Assembly (NCBI GenBank): GCA_031280855.1
Contig: JAITGH010000144.1
Coordinates: 1 to 5,569, forward strand
Direction: 5' to 3'
DNA: 5,569 nt
Origin: Oscillospiraceae bacterium
GTDB lineage: Bacteria > Bacillota > Clostridia > Oscillospirales > Oscillospiraceae
Each line of letters starts with the position of its first letter. Within the stretch, counting starts at the first letter, position 1. This document shows, piece by piece, positions 1 to 5,109 of the stretch. The translations under genes were made by a program, and so were the position numbers. The notes below the pieces were generated by a model that was given only the letters and a program-made list of their open reading frames with translations, did not search any database and was not told where the DNA came from.

Positions 1-1
1 G

Positions 2-982
2 GTTCGATGAGATGAGAATATCCATCGACGGCGAGGTCGTCAGCTTTAGCTCGCGCTCGCGATTGTAGACTCCTGTTTCGAAGAAGTCCGCGAGCACGTT
101 GTTATCATTGGACGCACAGATCAGTCGGTTTACGGGCAACCCCATCTCCCGAGCAAGGTATCCCGCAAGTATATTGCCGAAGTTCCCCGTCGGGACGCAG
201 AAGTTGACCTTGTCGTCCGGCTTAATCTTCCCGTAACGCACAAGCGACGCATACGCGTGGAAATAGTACACGATCTGCGGCAGCAACCGCCCCCAGTTAA
301 TCGAGTTCGCCGACGACAGCAAGATCCCCTTGCGGTCAAGCTCGTCACGGAGTATAACATCGGAGAACAGGTTCTTCACGCCGGTCTGAACGTCGTCGAA
401 GTTACCGTCGACCGCGCAAACGCGGACGTTCGAGCCCTCCTGCGTCGTCATCTGCAACTTCTGGACATCGCTTACGCCGTCGCGAGGGTAGAACACCGTC
501 ACGGACGTACCCTCAACGTCGCGGAATCCCTCTAACGCGGCTTTACCCGTATCGCCGGACGTCGCGACCAAAATCGTGACGCGCTTCGTCTCGCCGACCC
601 ATTCGAGCGACGCGGTAAGCAGCCTCGGCAAATACTGCAACGCAATATCCTTGAACGCGCATGTCGGACCATGCCATAGCTCGAGGAATGAGAAATCGCC
701 GAACGTTACCATCGGCGCGGGATCGCCGGACTCAAACTGCGAGCCATACGCGGACTTGGTAAGGTCGTAGATCTCCGTCTCGCTGAACTCCGGCAGGAAC
801 AGCTTCGTAATACAGAACGCGAGATCCGAATAGCCAAGTTGTATCAGCTTAAGGAGTTCAGCGGCAGTCAAACGCGGGATCGCGTCCGGTACGTACAGAC
901 CGCCGTCGTTTGCCAGTCCGCGCACGATCGCCTCCGCACCGCTTACCGAGCGGCTCACATCCCGAGTACTTTGGTAGCGCAT
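2..982 (-). CDS. thrC: Threonine synthase, N-terminal 327 residues (runs off the left edge)
   Basis: PLP-dependent lyase that converts O-phosphohomoserine to threonine and phosphate, the last step of threonine biosynthesis, in the cytosol. The reading frame is open to the window edge; the family is usually about 450-500 residues, so roughly the last third is missing. Visible motifs: an N-terminal RGLANDGGLYVP segment (residues 21-32), the PLP-lysine motif HGPTCAFKDIALQ with Lys111 as the expected Schiff-base lysine, ATSGDTGKAAL (140-150), SANSINWGR (224-232), the phosphate-binding PTGNFGN (264-270) and TSPSMDILISSN at the edge. The start at 982 is supported by GGAGG at 988-992, five bases upstream. 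A consensus sigma-A promoter lies just upstream, and the divergent copZ-like gene shares the control region. Homology is from recognised family motifs; the assignment is very secure. Confidence 0.97.
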   Translation of the reverse strand, partial: MRYQSTRDVSRSVSGAEAIVRGLANDGGLYVPDAIPRLTAAELLKLIQLGYSDLAFCITKLFLPEFSETEIYDLTKSAYGSQFESGDPAPMVTFGDFSFLELWHGPTCAFKDIALQYLPRLLTASLEWVGETKRVTILVATSGDTGKAALEGFRDVEGTSVTVFYPRDGVSDVQKLQMTTQEGSNVRVCAVDGNFDDVQTGVKNLFSDVILRDELDRKGILLSSANSINWGRLLPQIVYYFHAYASLVRYGKIKPDDKVNFCVPTGNFGNILAGYLAREMGLPVNRLICASNDNNVLADFFETGVYNRERELKLTTSPSMDILISSN

Positions 983-1010
983 ATCATCCTCCGCAAAGTA
1001 GTATTGTAAC

Positions 1011-1039
1011 ATTATAACGCTTGGCGGCGCGGTTGTCAA
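1011..1039 (-). promoter_or_regulatory. Consensus sigma-A promoter of thrC
   Basis: On the minus strand a perfect -35 box TTGACA (1039-1034) and a perfect -10 box TATAAT (1016-1011) are separated by exactly 17 bases. Transcription should begin near 1004, giving a leader of about 22 nt that holds the thrC GGAGG. The short leader leaves no room for a T-box or riboswitch, so control is more likely at initiation. The -35 box is one arm of the inverted repeat at 1033-1060. Confidence 0.85.
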
Positions 1040-1060
1040 GCGTGAAAAATCGCTTGACAA
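1033..1060. repeat. Perfect 10-bp inverted repeat holding both divergent -35 boxes
   Basis: TTGTCAAGCG (1033-1042) and CGCTTGACAA (1051-1060) are exact reverse complements around an AT-rich 8-base centre (1043-1050). Each arm contains the -35 hexamer of one divergent promoter, thrC to the left and the copZ-like gene to the right. The symmetry extends three bases past the hexamer (AGCG side) and one base before it, so it is more than two shared -35 boxes. It could be an operator for a dimeric regulator or a by-product of back-to-back promoters; the sequence alone does not decide. Confidence 0.75.
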
Positions 1061-1082
1061 TCCGCCGGATCTGTGGTACACT
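1054..1082 (+). promoter_or_regulatory. Sigma-A promoter of the copZ-like gene, extended -10
   Basis: TTGACA (1054-1059) and TACACT (1077-1082) are separated by 17 bases. A TGG at 1074-1076 directly precedes the -10 box, which is the extended -10 (TGn) arrangement. The predicted start is near 1089, about 23 nt before the ATG. No CopY-type operator (TACAnnTGTA) is visible. Confidence 0.8.
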
Positions 1083-1111
1083 AAGCATATCTGTAATATA
1101 GGAGGTCAACC

Positions 1112-1327
1112 ATGAAGATCACGAAGAAGCTGTACGTAGAGGGTATGTCGTGCTCGCATTGCGCGAAGAGCGTTGCGGACGCGGTCGGCGCGATTCCCGG
1201 TGTGAAGAAGGTCGACGTTAACCTTAACAAGGGGCTCGCAACGGTCAAGCTGGAATCCGAAATCGCTGATACCGTGTTCGGCGCGGCGATAACGGACGCG
1301 GGCTTCACGCTCAAGCAAGTCGCATAG
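1112..1327 (+). CDS. CopZ-like heavy-metal-associated (HMA) domain protein
   Basis: A 71-residue single-domain protein of the HMA fold, the family of cytosolic copper chaperones (CopZ/Atx1) and of the N-terminal domains of P1B ATPases. The metal-binding loop is GMSCSHC (residues 11-17), with Cys14 and Cys17 as thiol ligands. It is followed by the first helix, the AIPGVKKVDVNLNKGLATV strand-turn region (28-46) and a C-terminal DAGF (62-65) where many CopZ proteins have DAGY. Length and order match a complete chaperone, with no signal peptide or membrane segment. AGGAGGT at 1100-1106, six bases from the ATG, fixes the start. Unusually, no CopA ATPase and no CsoR or CopY regulator lies beside it in the window. 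The metal is inferred to be Cu(I) from the family; a different soft metal or a redox role is possible. The symbol is left blank because the ATPase partner is unseen. Confidence 0.9.
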   Translation: MKITKKLYVEGMSCSHCAKSVADAVGAIPGVKKVDVNLNKGLATVKLESEIADTVFGAAITDAGFTLKQVA

Positions 1328-1342
1328 CGGCTGCGGTACAAG

Positions 1343-1379
1343 CTCTCACGCTGTGAGGCAATGACTGCGGGCGTGAGAG
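1343..1379 (+). terminator. Hairpin after the copZ-like gene, weak terminator candidate
   Basis: CTCTCACGC (1343-1351) pairs perfectly with GCGTGAGAG (1371-1379) across a 19-base loop, beginning 16 bases after the stop codon. Only TTT follows before GCG, so the U-tract is poor. It may end the copZ-like transcript inefficiently or protect its 3' end; its position before the sipL-like promoter region fits a boundary between units. Confidence 0.45.
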
Positions 1380-1409
1380 TTTGCGTAGTTCTAGACCATA
1401 GGGCTCGGG

Positions 1410-1418
1410 CATATAGTA
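1410..1418 (+). promoter_or_regulatory. Possible mother-cell sigma (SigE/SigK type) -10 element before the sipL-like gene
   Basis: CATATAGTA fits the SigK -10 pattern CATAnnnTA exactly and is one base off the SigE pattern CATACAnT. It sits 22 bases before the GGAGG of the sipL-like gene, a normal distance for a start near 1425. TATAGT inside it could also serve sigma-A, but the hexamer 17 bases upstream (TTCTAG) is not a -35 box. I do not see a convincing SigE -35 either. Mother-cell expression is expected from the family. Confidence 0.4.
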
Positions 1419-1439
1419 AACCAAACGCTATCGTACTAT

Positions 1440-1444
1440 GGAGG
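1440..1444 (+). promoter_or_regulatory. GGAGG ribosome binding site that decides the sipL-like start
   Basis: GGAGG lies eight bases before the ATG at 1453. It overlaps an in-frame upstream ATG at 1438, whose own upstream sequence (TATCGTACT) carries no Shine-Dalgarno match. The longer reading from 1438 would translate the ribosome binding site itself, so 1453 is the better start. Confidence 0.8.
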
Positions 1445-1452
1445 CCGAACTT

Positions 1453-2988
1453 ATGGAGCTAACCCTCAAGAAAAACAAGATACCCTTCTTCAAGAAGAAG
1501 GCGGACGCGAGCACGAATCACGAGGAGACGATGGAGATGATCGTGCCCGACAGTTTACCGGACATCCGGGAGGTGCTGGACACCGACGGGACCGCCGTTC
1601 TGCGCTCTAAGGAGTGCGATAACGGGAAGATGATCGTAACCGGCTTCGTAAGGGCGAACGTCGTGTACGTGCCTGACGGAGGCGGGATCTCTCGTGGGCT
1701 TAGCACTCAGATCCCGTTCACCGTAACGCTTGACGCGCCGGACGTAGACTGCGACTCCAGAATCCTTGCCAACTCGGAGCTATCGGGGATCGAGGCGCGG
1801 GCGCTGAACTCCCGCAAGCTTGCAATACGCGCATTCCTCAACGTCGGCGCGTCCGCTTATGGCGAAAGCGAGTTCTCGCGCTCGCCCGCGCCCGATGAGA
1901 TTCCCGAAGACCTCGAGCTGCTTACGGAAACATGCGAACTCAACCCGGTCGTCGACGTCAGCGAGAAAGCCTTCACGATCTCTGACGAGATCCCGCTGCC
2001 GCCGGGTAAACCGCCGATTAGCCTTATCATCAAATCGAACGCCGCACTGGTCGCAGACGAGTTCCGCGTCGCCGGCTCGAAGCTGATCTTGAAAGGCACC
2101 GCGAACATCGTCATCGTGTACGCCTCGATGGGGATTGCTGAACTGTCGTCCGCCATACTGTCACTGCCGTTCTCAGAAGTGCTCGACCTATCCGACAGCG
2201 ACGGCGCGGAAAACAAGACGTTCGACGTTACTCTCACCGCGACGAGCCTCTACGTGCAGGAGAACGGCGGCGATACCGCAACAAGCGTAAGTATCGAGAT
2301 TTCCGCACTCGCTCAAGCCGTCGTGTGCAAGCGGTTCGAGGCGAGCTACATCGCCGACGCCTACAGCACCTCCTGCGAGGCAAGCTGCCGCACCGAAGAG
2401 AGCAGCGTATCCTCACTGGAGTCCGAGCAGACGTTCAAAGAAACCGTGCGAGAGACGCTCCCAACCGCCGTGAATCCGCGCAGCGTCATATGCGTGCGCG
2501 TATTCCCCAATGGGATCGTACGTGCCGCCGATGGGTACGGAGCCGCGTTCAAGGTTACCGTAACGTATTGCTCCGACGATGGTCAGACTTTGACGACCGG
2601 CGGTAAGCTTAACGCGTTCTTCGCGTACCCGGATCTTCCCGGCATTGACGACATTCGCGCAAGCGCAACGTTCGGGGAACCGTTCGCCGCCCCGGTTGCG
2701 GGCGGGATTGAGGTTCGCGTACCCGTCGAACTCCACACCCGCATCTTCCGAAGTATCCGCGTGAGCCCGGTGTACTCCGTAAGTTTGGACGAGAAGCAGC
2801 TTACGGACTATACGCAGTTGCCGTCGCTTGTGCTCCACCGCGTAACGACCGACGATACGTTGTGGGAGCTTGCGAAACGGTACAACTCGACGAGAGAACT
2901 GATACGTGAGGCAAACGAGCTTGACAGCGACTCCGCCGTCTGCGGACGAATGCTTATCATCTCGAAGAAACGCCCGAGTATCAAGTAG
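1453..2988 (+). CDS. sipL: SipL-like spore envelope protein: SPOCS (DUF3794) repeats plus C-terminal LysM
   Basis: About 511 residues from the ATG chosen by the GGAGG at 1440. After a Lys-rich start, the segment MIVPDSLPDIREVLDTDG (29-46) opens a first SPOCS unit (about 30-130) with GKMIVTGFVRANVVYV. A second unit (about 180-295) contains GSKLILKGTANIVIVYA (208-224). A third, more diverged unit spans about 330-445. A LysM domain ends the protein (about 461-506), with HRVTTDDTLWELAKRYNS and a final GRMLIISKK strand. There is no signal peptide or membrane helix, so it is cytosolic. Length and order match clostridial SipL (about 520 residues), which binds SpoIVA through LysM and anchors the coat basement layer around the forespore in the mother cell. 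Members of the SPOCS-LysM family have paralogues, so the exact orthologue is inferred. It converges with the gene at 3063-3257. Confidence 0.87.
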   Translation: MELTLKKNKIPFFKKKADASTNHEETMEMIVPDSLPDIREVLDTDGTAVLRSKECDNGKMIVTGFVRANVVYVPDGGGISRGLSTQIPFTVTLDAPDVDCDSRILANSELSGIEARALNSRKLAIRAFLNVGASAYGESEFSRSPAPDEIPEDLELLTETCELNPVVDVSEKAFTISDEIPLPPGKPPISLIIKSNAALVADEFRVAGSKLILKGTANIVIVYASMGIAELSSAILSLPFSEVLDLSDSDGAENKTFDVTLTATSLYVQENGGDTATSVSIEISALAQAVVCKRFEASYIADAYSTSCEASCRTEESSVSSLESEQTFKETVRETLPTAVNPRSVICVRVFPNGIVRAADGYGAAFKVTVTYCSDDGQTLTTGGKLNAFFAYPDLPGIDDIRASATFGEPFAAPVAGGIEVRVPVELHTRIFRSIRVSPVYSVSLDEKQLTDYTQLPSLVLHRVTTDDTLWELAKRYNSTRELIREANELDSDSAVCGRMLIISKKRPSIK

Positions 2989-3010
2989 AGAACTGCAAAA
3001 GTCAGCTAAC

Positions 3011-3060
3011 CGCAACCGGAAGCGATTCAGCCTCCGGTTGCGACGCGCTGCGCTCGCAAC
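3011..3060. terminator. Overlapping hairpins between convergent genes, possible bidirectional terminator
   Basis: CGCAACCGGA (3011-3020) pairs perfectly with TCCGGTTGCG (3033-3042) over a 12-base loop. The right arm also takes part in an alternative stem, GTTGCGA (3037-3043) with TCGCAAC (3054-3060), so the two cannot form together. On the plus strand the second stem is followed by GTTT. On the minus strand TTTT appears 10 bases beyond the first stem. Both tails are weak, so the terminator call is tentative, although the position 22 bases after the sipL-like stop and next to the opposing stop at 3063 fits. Confidence 0.5.
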
Positions 3061-3062
3061 GT

Positions 3063-3257
3063 TTACAGATCCGCGAAGTCCTCGTAATCGTCGCAATCGT
3101 CGTCGAAGTCGTCGCGCTTCCACTCCGGCATCCACGGGAAGATTGCGCGAAGCTCATCCCAGTGCGTCAGTACCGCTGCGACTACGGTGAAGACTCCTAT
3201 AATTACCGTGATGATCCCGATCAGCTTGACAAGCCCGCAAGTTTGCTTCTTATCCAT
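3063..3257 (-). CDS. Small single-pass membrane protein with acidic tail, unknown function
   Basis: A 64-residue protein I do not recognise. Residues 1-7 are polar with two lysines. Residues about 8-31 form one strongly hydrophobic helix (LIGIITVIIGVFTVVAAVL core), then THWDELRAIFPWMPEWKRDD, and a very acidic C-terminus (49-61) with nine Asp/Glu among thirteen residues. Two cysteines (7 and 54) lie at the two ends. The basic N-terminus before the helix suggests N-in, with the acidic tail outside, unless it is a tail-in anchor. It is a real gene by context: GGAGG at 3268-3272 ten bases before the ATG, its own sigma-A-like promoter, and a hydrophobic helix that a chance frame would rarely give. 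It is convergent with the sipL-like gene and downstream of coaW on the same strand. No function can be assigned. Confidence 0.8.
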   Translation of the reverse strand: MDKKQTCGLVKLIGIITVIIGVFTVVAAVLTHWDELRAIFPWMPEWKRDDFDDDCDDYEDFADL

Positions 3258-3285
3258 GTTTCAGTTACCTCCGTGTATTGAGAGC

Positions 3286-3299
3286 CGCCGAGAGCGGCG
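3286..3299 (-). other. Small hairpin in the 5' leader of the 64-residue membrane protein
   Basis: CGCCG (3286-3290) and CGGCG (3295-3299) form a 5-bp GC stem with a 4-base loop. It lies between the predicted transcript start (about 3306) and the ribosome binding site at 3268-3272. It may stabilise the leader; no known riboswitch shape is apparent. Confidence 0.35.
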
Positions 3300-3312
3300 A
3301 CGCATATATACT

Positions 3313-3341
3313 ATTATATACCATTAACGCGTGAATTACAA
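3313..3341 (-). promoter_or_regulatory. Sigma-A-like promoter of the small membrane protein gene
   Basis: On the minus strand TTGTAA (3341-3336, four of six to TTGACA) and a perfect TATAAT (3318-3313) are 17 bases apart in AT-rich surroundings. The predicted start is near 3306, giving a leader of about 49 nt. This makes the gene independent of coaW, whose stop lies 40 bases further upstream. Confidence 0.65.
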
Positions 3342-3383
3342 GCACTTTTTACGTAACAGCGCTCAGACGGTCTTGCGCGACTG

Positions 3384-4229
3384 CTACCGGTGGGAGCCTG
3401 TCGACTGCGCCCGCGAGAGCGACAGCGCACCGAACGCCGTCGCAAACGTCGCGTTCTCCGGGATCGTGAACCGCACTCCGGTCATCGCGGAGATCGCCGC
3501 CATCACGTCCGCAAACTGCGGCAAGTTGGACACCGAGCCGACGAGCACGACGTCGCTGATCCCGTCGGGGTCGTTACGCGTGAGGAATACCGCCATCATG
3601 CCGATCGTTTGAGCGATAAGGTTCGTCACGCCTCTGGCAAGATCCTCGCGCCTCGTGGTCGGGTTGACGTTGCCGAAGTTCGCCGCAGTCGCGAAGCGCG
3701 GCAACGCGGGTATGTCCTCCGCGCTTATGACTCCCATAAGCAGGTCAACGTTAGCGGGGTCGCCGAGTGCGGAAAGCTCCGACACTCTGCCGACGTCCTC
3801 CTCGCTTAGCAGCAAGCTCGAGAGTCCGAGTAACGTGCCGCCTCCGACCCCGGTACCGCCGAGCCGCGTCGCGCCGCGCTCCGTTGCGCGGATGAACGCG
3901 GTGCCCGTGCCGACGCTCGCGGCGATAACGCGGGTTAGTCCGCTAAGCTGCAACGCACCGAGCCCGATGGACTCGAACTCGCTCACTTTCTCTACGGGGA
4001 TCCCGTAAAGCTCACCGGAGAAGAAACTTGCGCCGACGCCGGTAAGGCTGACGCGCTCTATGTCGCTTAAGCTCAGCCGATTCTCGTGCAGGAATCGTCC
4101 GACCGCGCCGTACATTGAGGTCGCCTGATCGGCGGCGCGTACCTGCAAAGTCGCGACAGTCCTGCCGTTCGAGTCTACGCCCGCGATTTTCGTCGTCGAG
4201 CCGCCGACGTCTACGCCCAGCTGTATCAT
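3384..4229 (-). CDS. coaW: Type II pantothenate kinase
   Basis: ATP-dependent phosphorylation of pantothenate to 4'-phosphopantothenate, the first committed step of coenzyme A synthesis, in the cytosol. The 281 residues compare with about 267 for Staphylococcus aureus CoaW. Visible in order: the ASKHA phosphate loop DVGGSTTKI (7-15); EFESIG (84-89), where Glu84 aligns with the catalytic Glu of the family; ASVGTGTAF (104-112), the second phosphate motif; RLGGTGVGGGTLLGL (122-136); GDPANVDLL (156-164); TAANFGNV (181-188); LVGS (229-232); and PENATFATAFGAL (257-269). Its ATG overlaps the TGA of the upstream two-helix gene in ATGA (4226-4229). The nearest GAGGAG is 14 bases upstream, which is too far for normal initiation and suggests translational coupling. 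Type II enzymes in bacteria are typically weakly or not feedback-inhibited by CoA; that is family knowledge, not visible here. The C-terminal RAQSTGSHR tail goes beyond the fold. Confidence 0.94.
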   Translation of the reverse strand: MIQLGVDVGGSTTKIAGVDSNGRTVATLQVRAADQATSMYGAVGRFLHENRLSLSDIERVSLTGVGASFFSGELYGIPVEKVSEFESIGLGALQLSGLTRVIAASVGTGTAFIRATERGATRLGGTGVGGGTLLGLSSLLLSEEDVGRVSELSALGDPANVDLLMGVISAEDIPALPRFATAANFGNVNPTTRREDLARGVTNLIAQTIGMMAVFLTRNDPDGISDVVLVGSVSNLPQFADVMAAISAMTGVRFTIPENATFATAFGALSLSRAQSTGSHR

Positions 4230-4531
4230 CGCTTCGTATCCGTCTCCTCGATTTGATCGCGGAGACGCTCCAGCTCAAGCTGCTCAAGCTTACGGCGCTG
4301 CCACGCGGAGTAGATTAGCTCCAGGAACACCTTGTTATTCGCAAGCGCATAGTATACGGGAACCGTCAGGAACAGCATCCACATCGGATGCCACAGGTTC
4401 AGCGTGAACCCGAGTAATAAGTACGCGATAACCACCAGTACGGGGTACGGGATTCCGTTCAGCAACGACCGGAGTTTCTCGGGAGTCATCTCTATCCGCT
4501 CTTCCTGAGGTTTGTACTTAACCGGTTTCAT
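4226..4531 (-). CDS. Two-helix membrane protein with charged C-terminal coil, unknown function
   Basis: A 101-residue protein. The N-terminus (1-27) is polar and basic. Two hydrophobic segments follow, about 28-46 (IPYPVLVVIAYLLLGFTLNL) and about 50-65, joined by a tight WHPMW turn (47-51). After that comes a charged heptad-like region, about 77-98 (RRKLEQLELERLRDQIEE), likely a helix or coiled coil in the cytosol together with the N-terminus. The start is set by GGAGG at 4541-4545, nine bases before the ATG. An internal Met15 lacks a comparable site. It follows comFB by 61 bases and overlaps coaW by four, so it should be translated with coaW. I do not recognise a family with confidence. A role as a membrane anchor or partner for a neighbour is only a guess from the coupling. 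Confidence 0.82.
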   Translation of the reverse strand: MKPVKYKPQEERIEMTPEKLRSLLNGIPYPVLVVIAYLLLGFTLNLWHPMWMLFLTVPVYYALANNKVFLELIYSAWQRRKLEQLELERLRDQIEETDTKR

Positions 4532-4592
4532 GCGGGTTCACCTCCATAACGCTGTAAGAACCTGTTAAATAGGCTCCAAGCTTGCGCGACGG

Positions 4593-4877
4593 TCAATGCC
4601 GGGGATTCCGCTTGACGAGAACGATGCCGTCAAGGATCGCCGCGACGAGATCCGCGTTAGCTTGAGCGGAGAGACTTCTCGCCAATACGAACGCATTGCC
4701 GATCTGACTGACGACATACTGCGGCGGCAGATGGTTCAGCGCGTAGGCGCGAACATCGGCGACGCAACGATCGCAAGTACACATATCGGATTTCTCCATG
4801 TCGCGCAGCAATCGCTCTTCAACGGTGTCTTCCGTCAAGTTGTGTACCTGATATTGCCCGGATTGGGGATCTTTCAT
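4593..4877 (-). CDS. comFB: ComFB family protein
   Basis: A 94-residue cytosolic protein of the late-competence ComFB family. The signature is complete: VHNLTEDTVEERLLRDM (11-27), then the cysteine cluster CTCDRC (Cys33, Cys35, Cys38), DVRAYALNHLPPQYVVSQIG (41-60), which matches the family's aspartate, ALN and LPPxYVV core, and a short C-terminal helix. Cyanobacterial members have been shown to bind cyclic di-GMP. In Bacillus the gene sits between comFA and comFC, but neither is here, so a competence role should not be assumed. GAGGAG at 4887-4892, nine bases from the ATG, supports the start. It begins 47 bases after the CCA end of tRNA-Leu, without a visible terminator or good promoter between. 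It is followed by the two-helix gene and coaW on the same strand. The cysteines may bind metal or be redox active; this is inference. Confidence 0.9.
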   Translation of the reverse strand: MKDPQSGQYQVHNLTEDTVEERLLRDMEKSDMCTCDRCVADVRAYALNHLPPQYVVSQIGNAFVLARSLSAQANADLVAAILDGIVLVKRNPRH

Positions 4878-4891
4878 TCGCAGACACTCCT

Positions 4892-4907
4892 CTACATAGG
4901 CGTGTAG
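4892..4907 (-). other. Small hairpin abutting the comFB ribosome binding site
   Basis: CTACA (4892-4896) and TGTAG (4903-4907) form a 5-bp stem with a 6-base loop. Its last base is the first G of GAGGAG (4892-4887 on the minus strand). It could modulate access to the ribosome binding site or mark processing downstream of tRNA-Leu. It is short and may be chance. Confidence 0.25.
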
Positions 4908-4924
4908 GATGGGAAACCGTGGAA

Positions 4925-5011
4925 TGGTGCGGGTAGCCGGGGTCGAACCGGCACGACATTGCTATCGAAGGATTTTAAGTCCTTTGCGTCTACCTATTCC
5001 GCCATACCCGC
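4925..5011 (-). tRNA. tRNA-Leu(UAA), CCA encoded
   Basis: The acceptor strands GCGGGTA (5011-5005) and TACCCGC (4935-4929) pair over seven bases. Discriminator A (4928) and encoded CCA (4927-4925) follow. The anticodon stem AAGGA/TCCTT encloses the loop CTTAAAA with anticodon TAA at 4977-4975. A long variable arm (class II tRNA) and a GCCGG-TTCGACC-CCGGC T-arm complete a leucine tRNA reading UUA and UUG. It lies 21 bases after tRNA-Arg in the same direction. Confidence 0.97.
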
Positions 5012-5016
5012 TATTG

Positions 5017-5030
5017 CGCCGTTAACGGCG
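5017..5030. repeat. Perfect 14-nt palindrome in the inter-tRNA spacer
   Basis: CGCCGTTAACGGCG reads the same on both strands and fills two thirds of the 21-base gap between the tRNA genes. In the RNA it can fold as a CGCCG stem with a TTAA loop, plausible as a punctuation hairpin for tRNA processing. There is no U-tract, so it is not an intrinsic terminator. Confidence 0.6.
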
Positions 5031-5032
5031 AT

Positions 5033-5109
5033 TGGCGCATCTGACTGGGCTCGAACCAGCGACCTACAGCTTCGGAGGCTGCCACTCTATCCAACTGAGC
5101 TACAGATGC
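5033..5109 (-). tRNA. tRNA-Arg(CCG), CCA encoded
   Basis: The acceptor strands GCATCTG (5109-5103) and CAGATGC (5043-5037) pair fully. Discriminator G (5036) and encoded CCA (5035-5033) follow. The D-arm GCTC-AGTTGGATA-GAGT, the anticodon loop CTCCGAA with anticodon CCG at 5075-5073, variable loop AGGTC and T-arm GCTGG-TTCGAGC-CCAGT give a standard cloverleaf. It reads CGG codons. It is first in a two-tRNA unit with tRNA-Leu. Confidence 0.97.

Noticed and set aside
257..535. Plus-strand frame of 92 codons over thrC
   Set aside because: Antisense to an intact, motif-rich threonine synthase frame; no ribosome binding site or recognisable domain.
983..1111. T-box or threonine/metal riboswitch upstream of thrC or the copZ-like gene
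   Set aside because: The predicted leaders are only about 22-23 nt, too short for either, and no T-box sequence is present.
2413..3135. Long minus-strand frame (240 codons) opposite the sipL-like gene
   Set aside because: Arg-rich, low-information translation antisense to a gene with clear SPOCS and LysM motifs; it is a GC-driven shadow frame.
3655..4008. Plus-strand frames of more than 100 codons over coaW
   Set aside because: They lie antisense to conserved coaW motifs, show Ser/Pro/Arg-rich composition and match no family I know.
4925..5109. tRNA cluster as a phage or island attachment site
   Set aside because: No integrase, no duplicated tRNA 3' end and no foreign genes are visible; all neighbours look like core genes.
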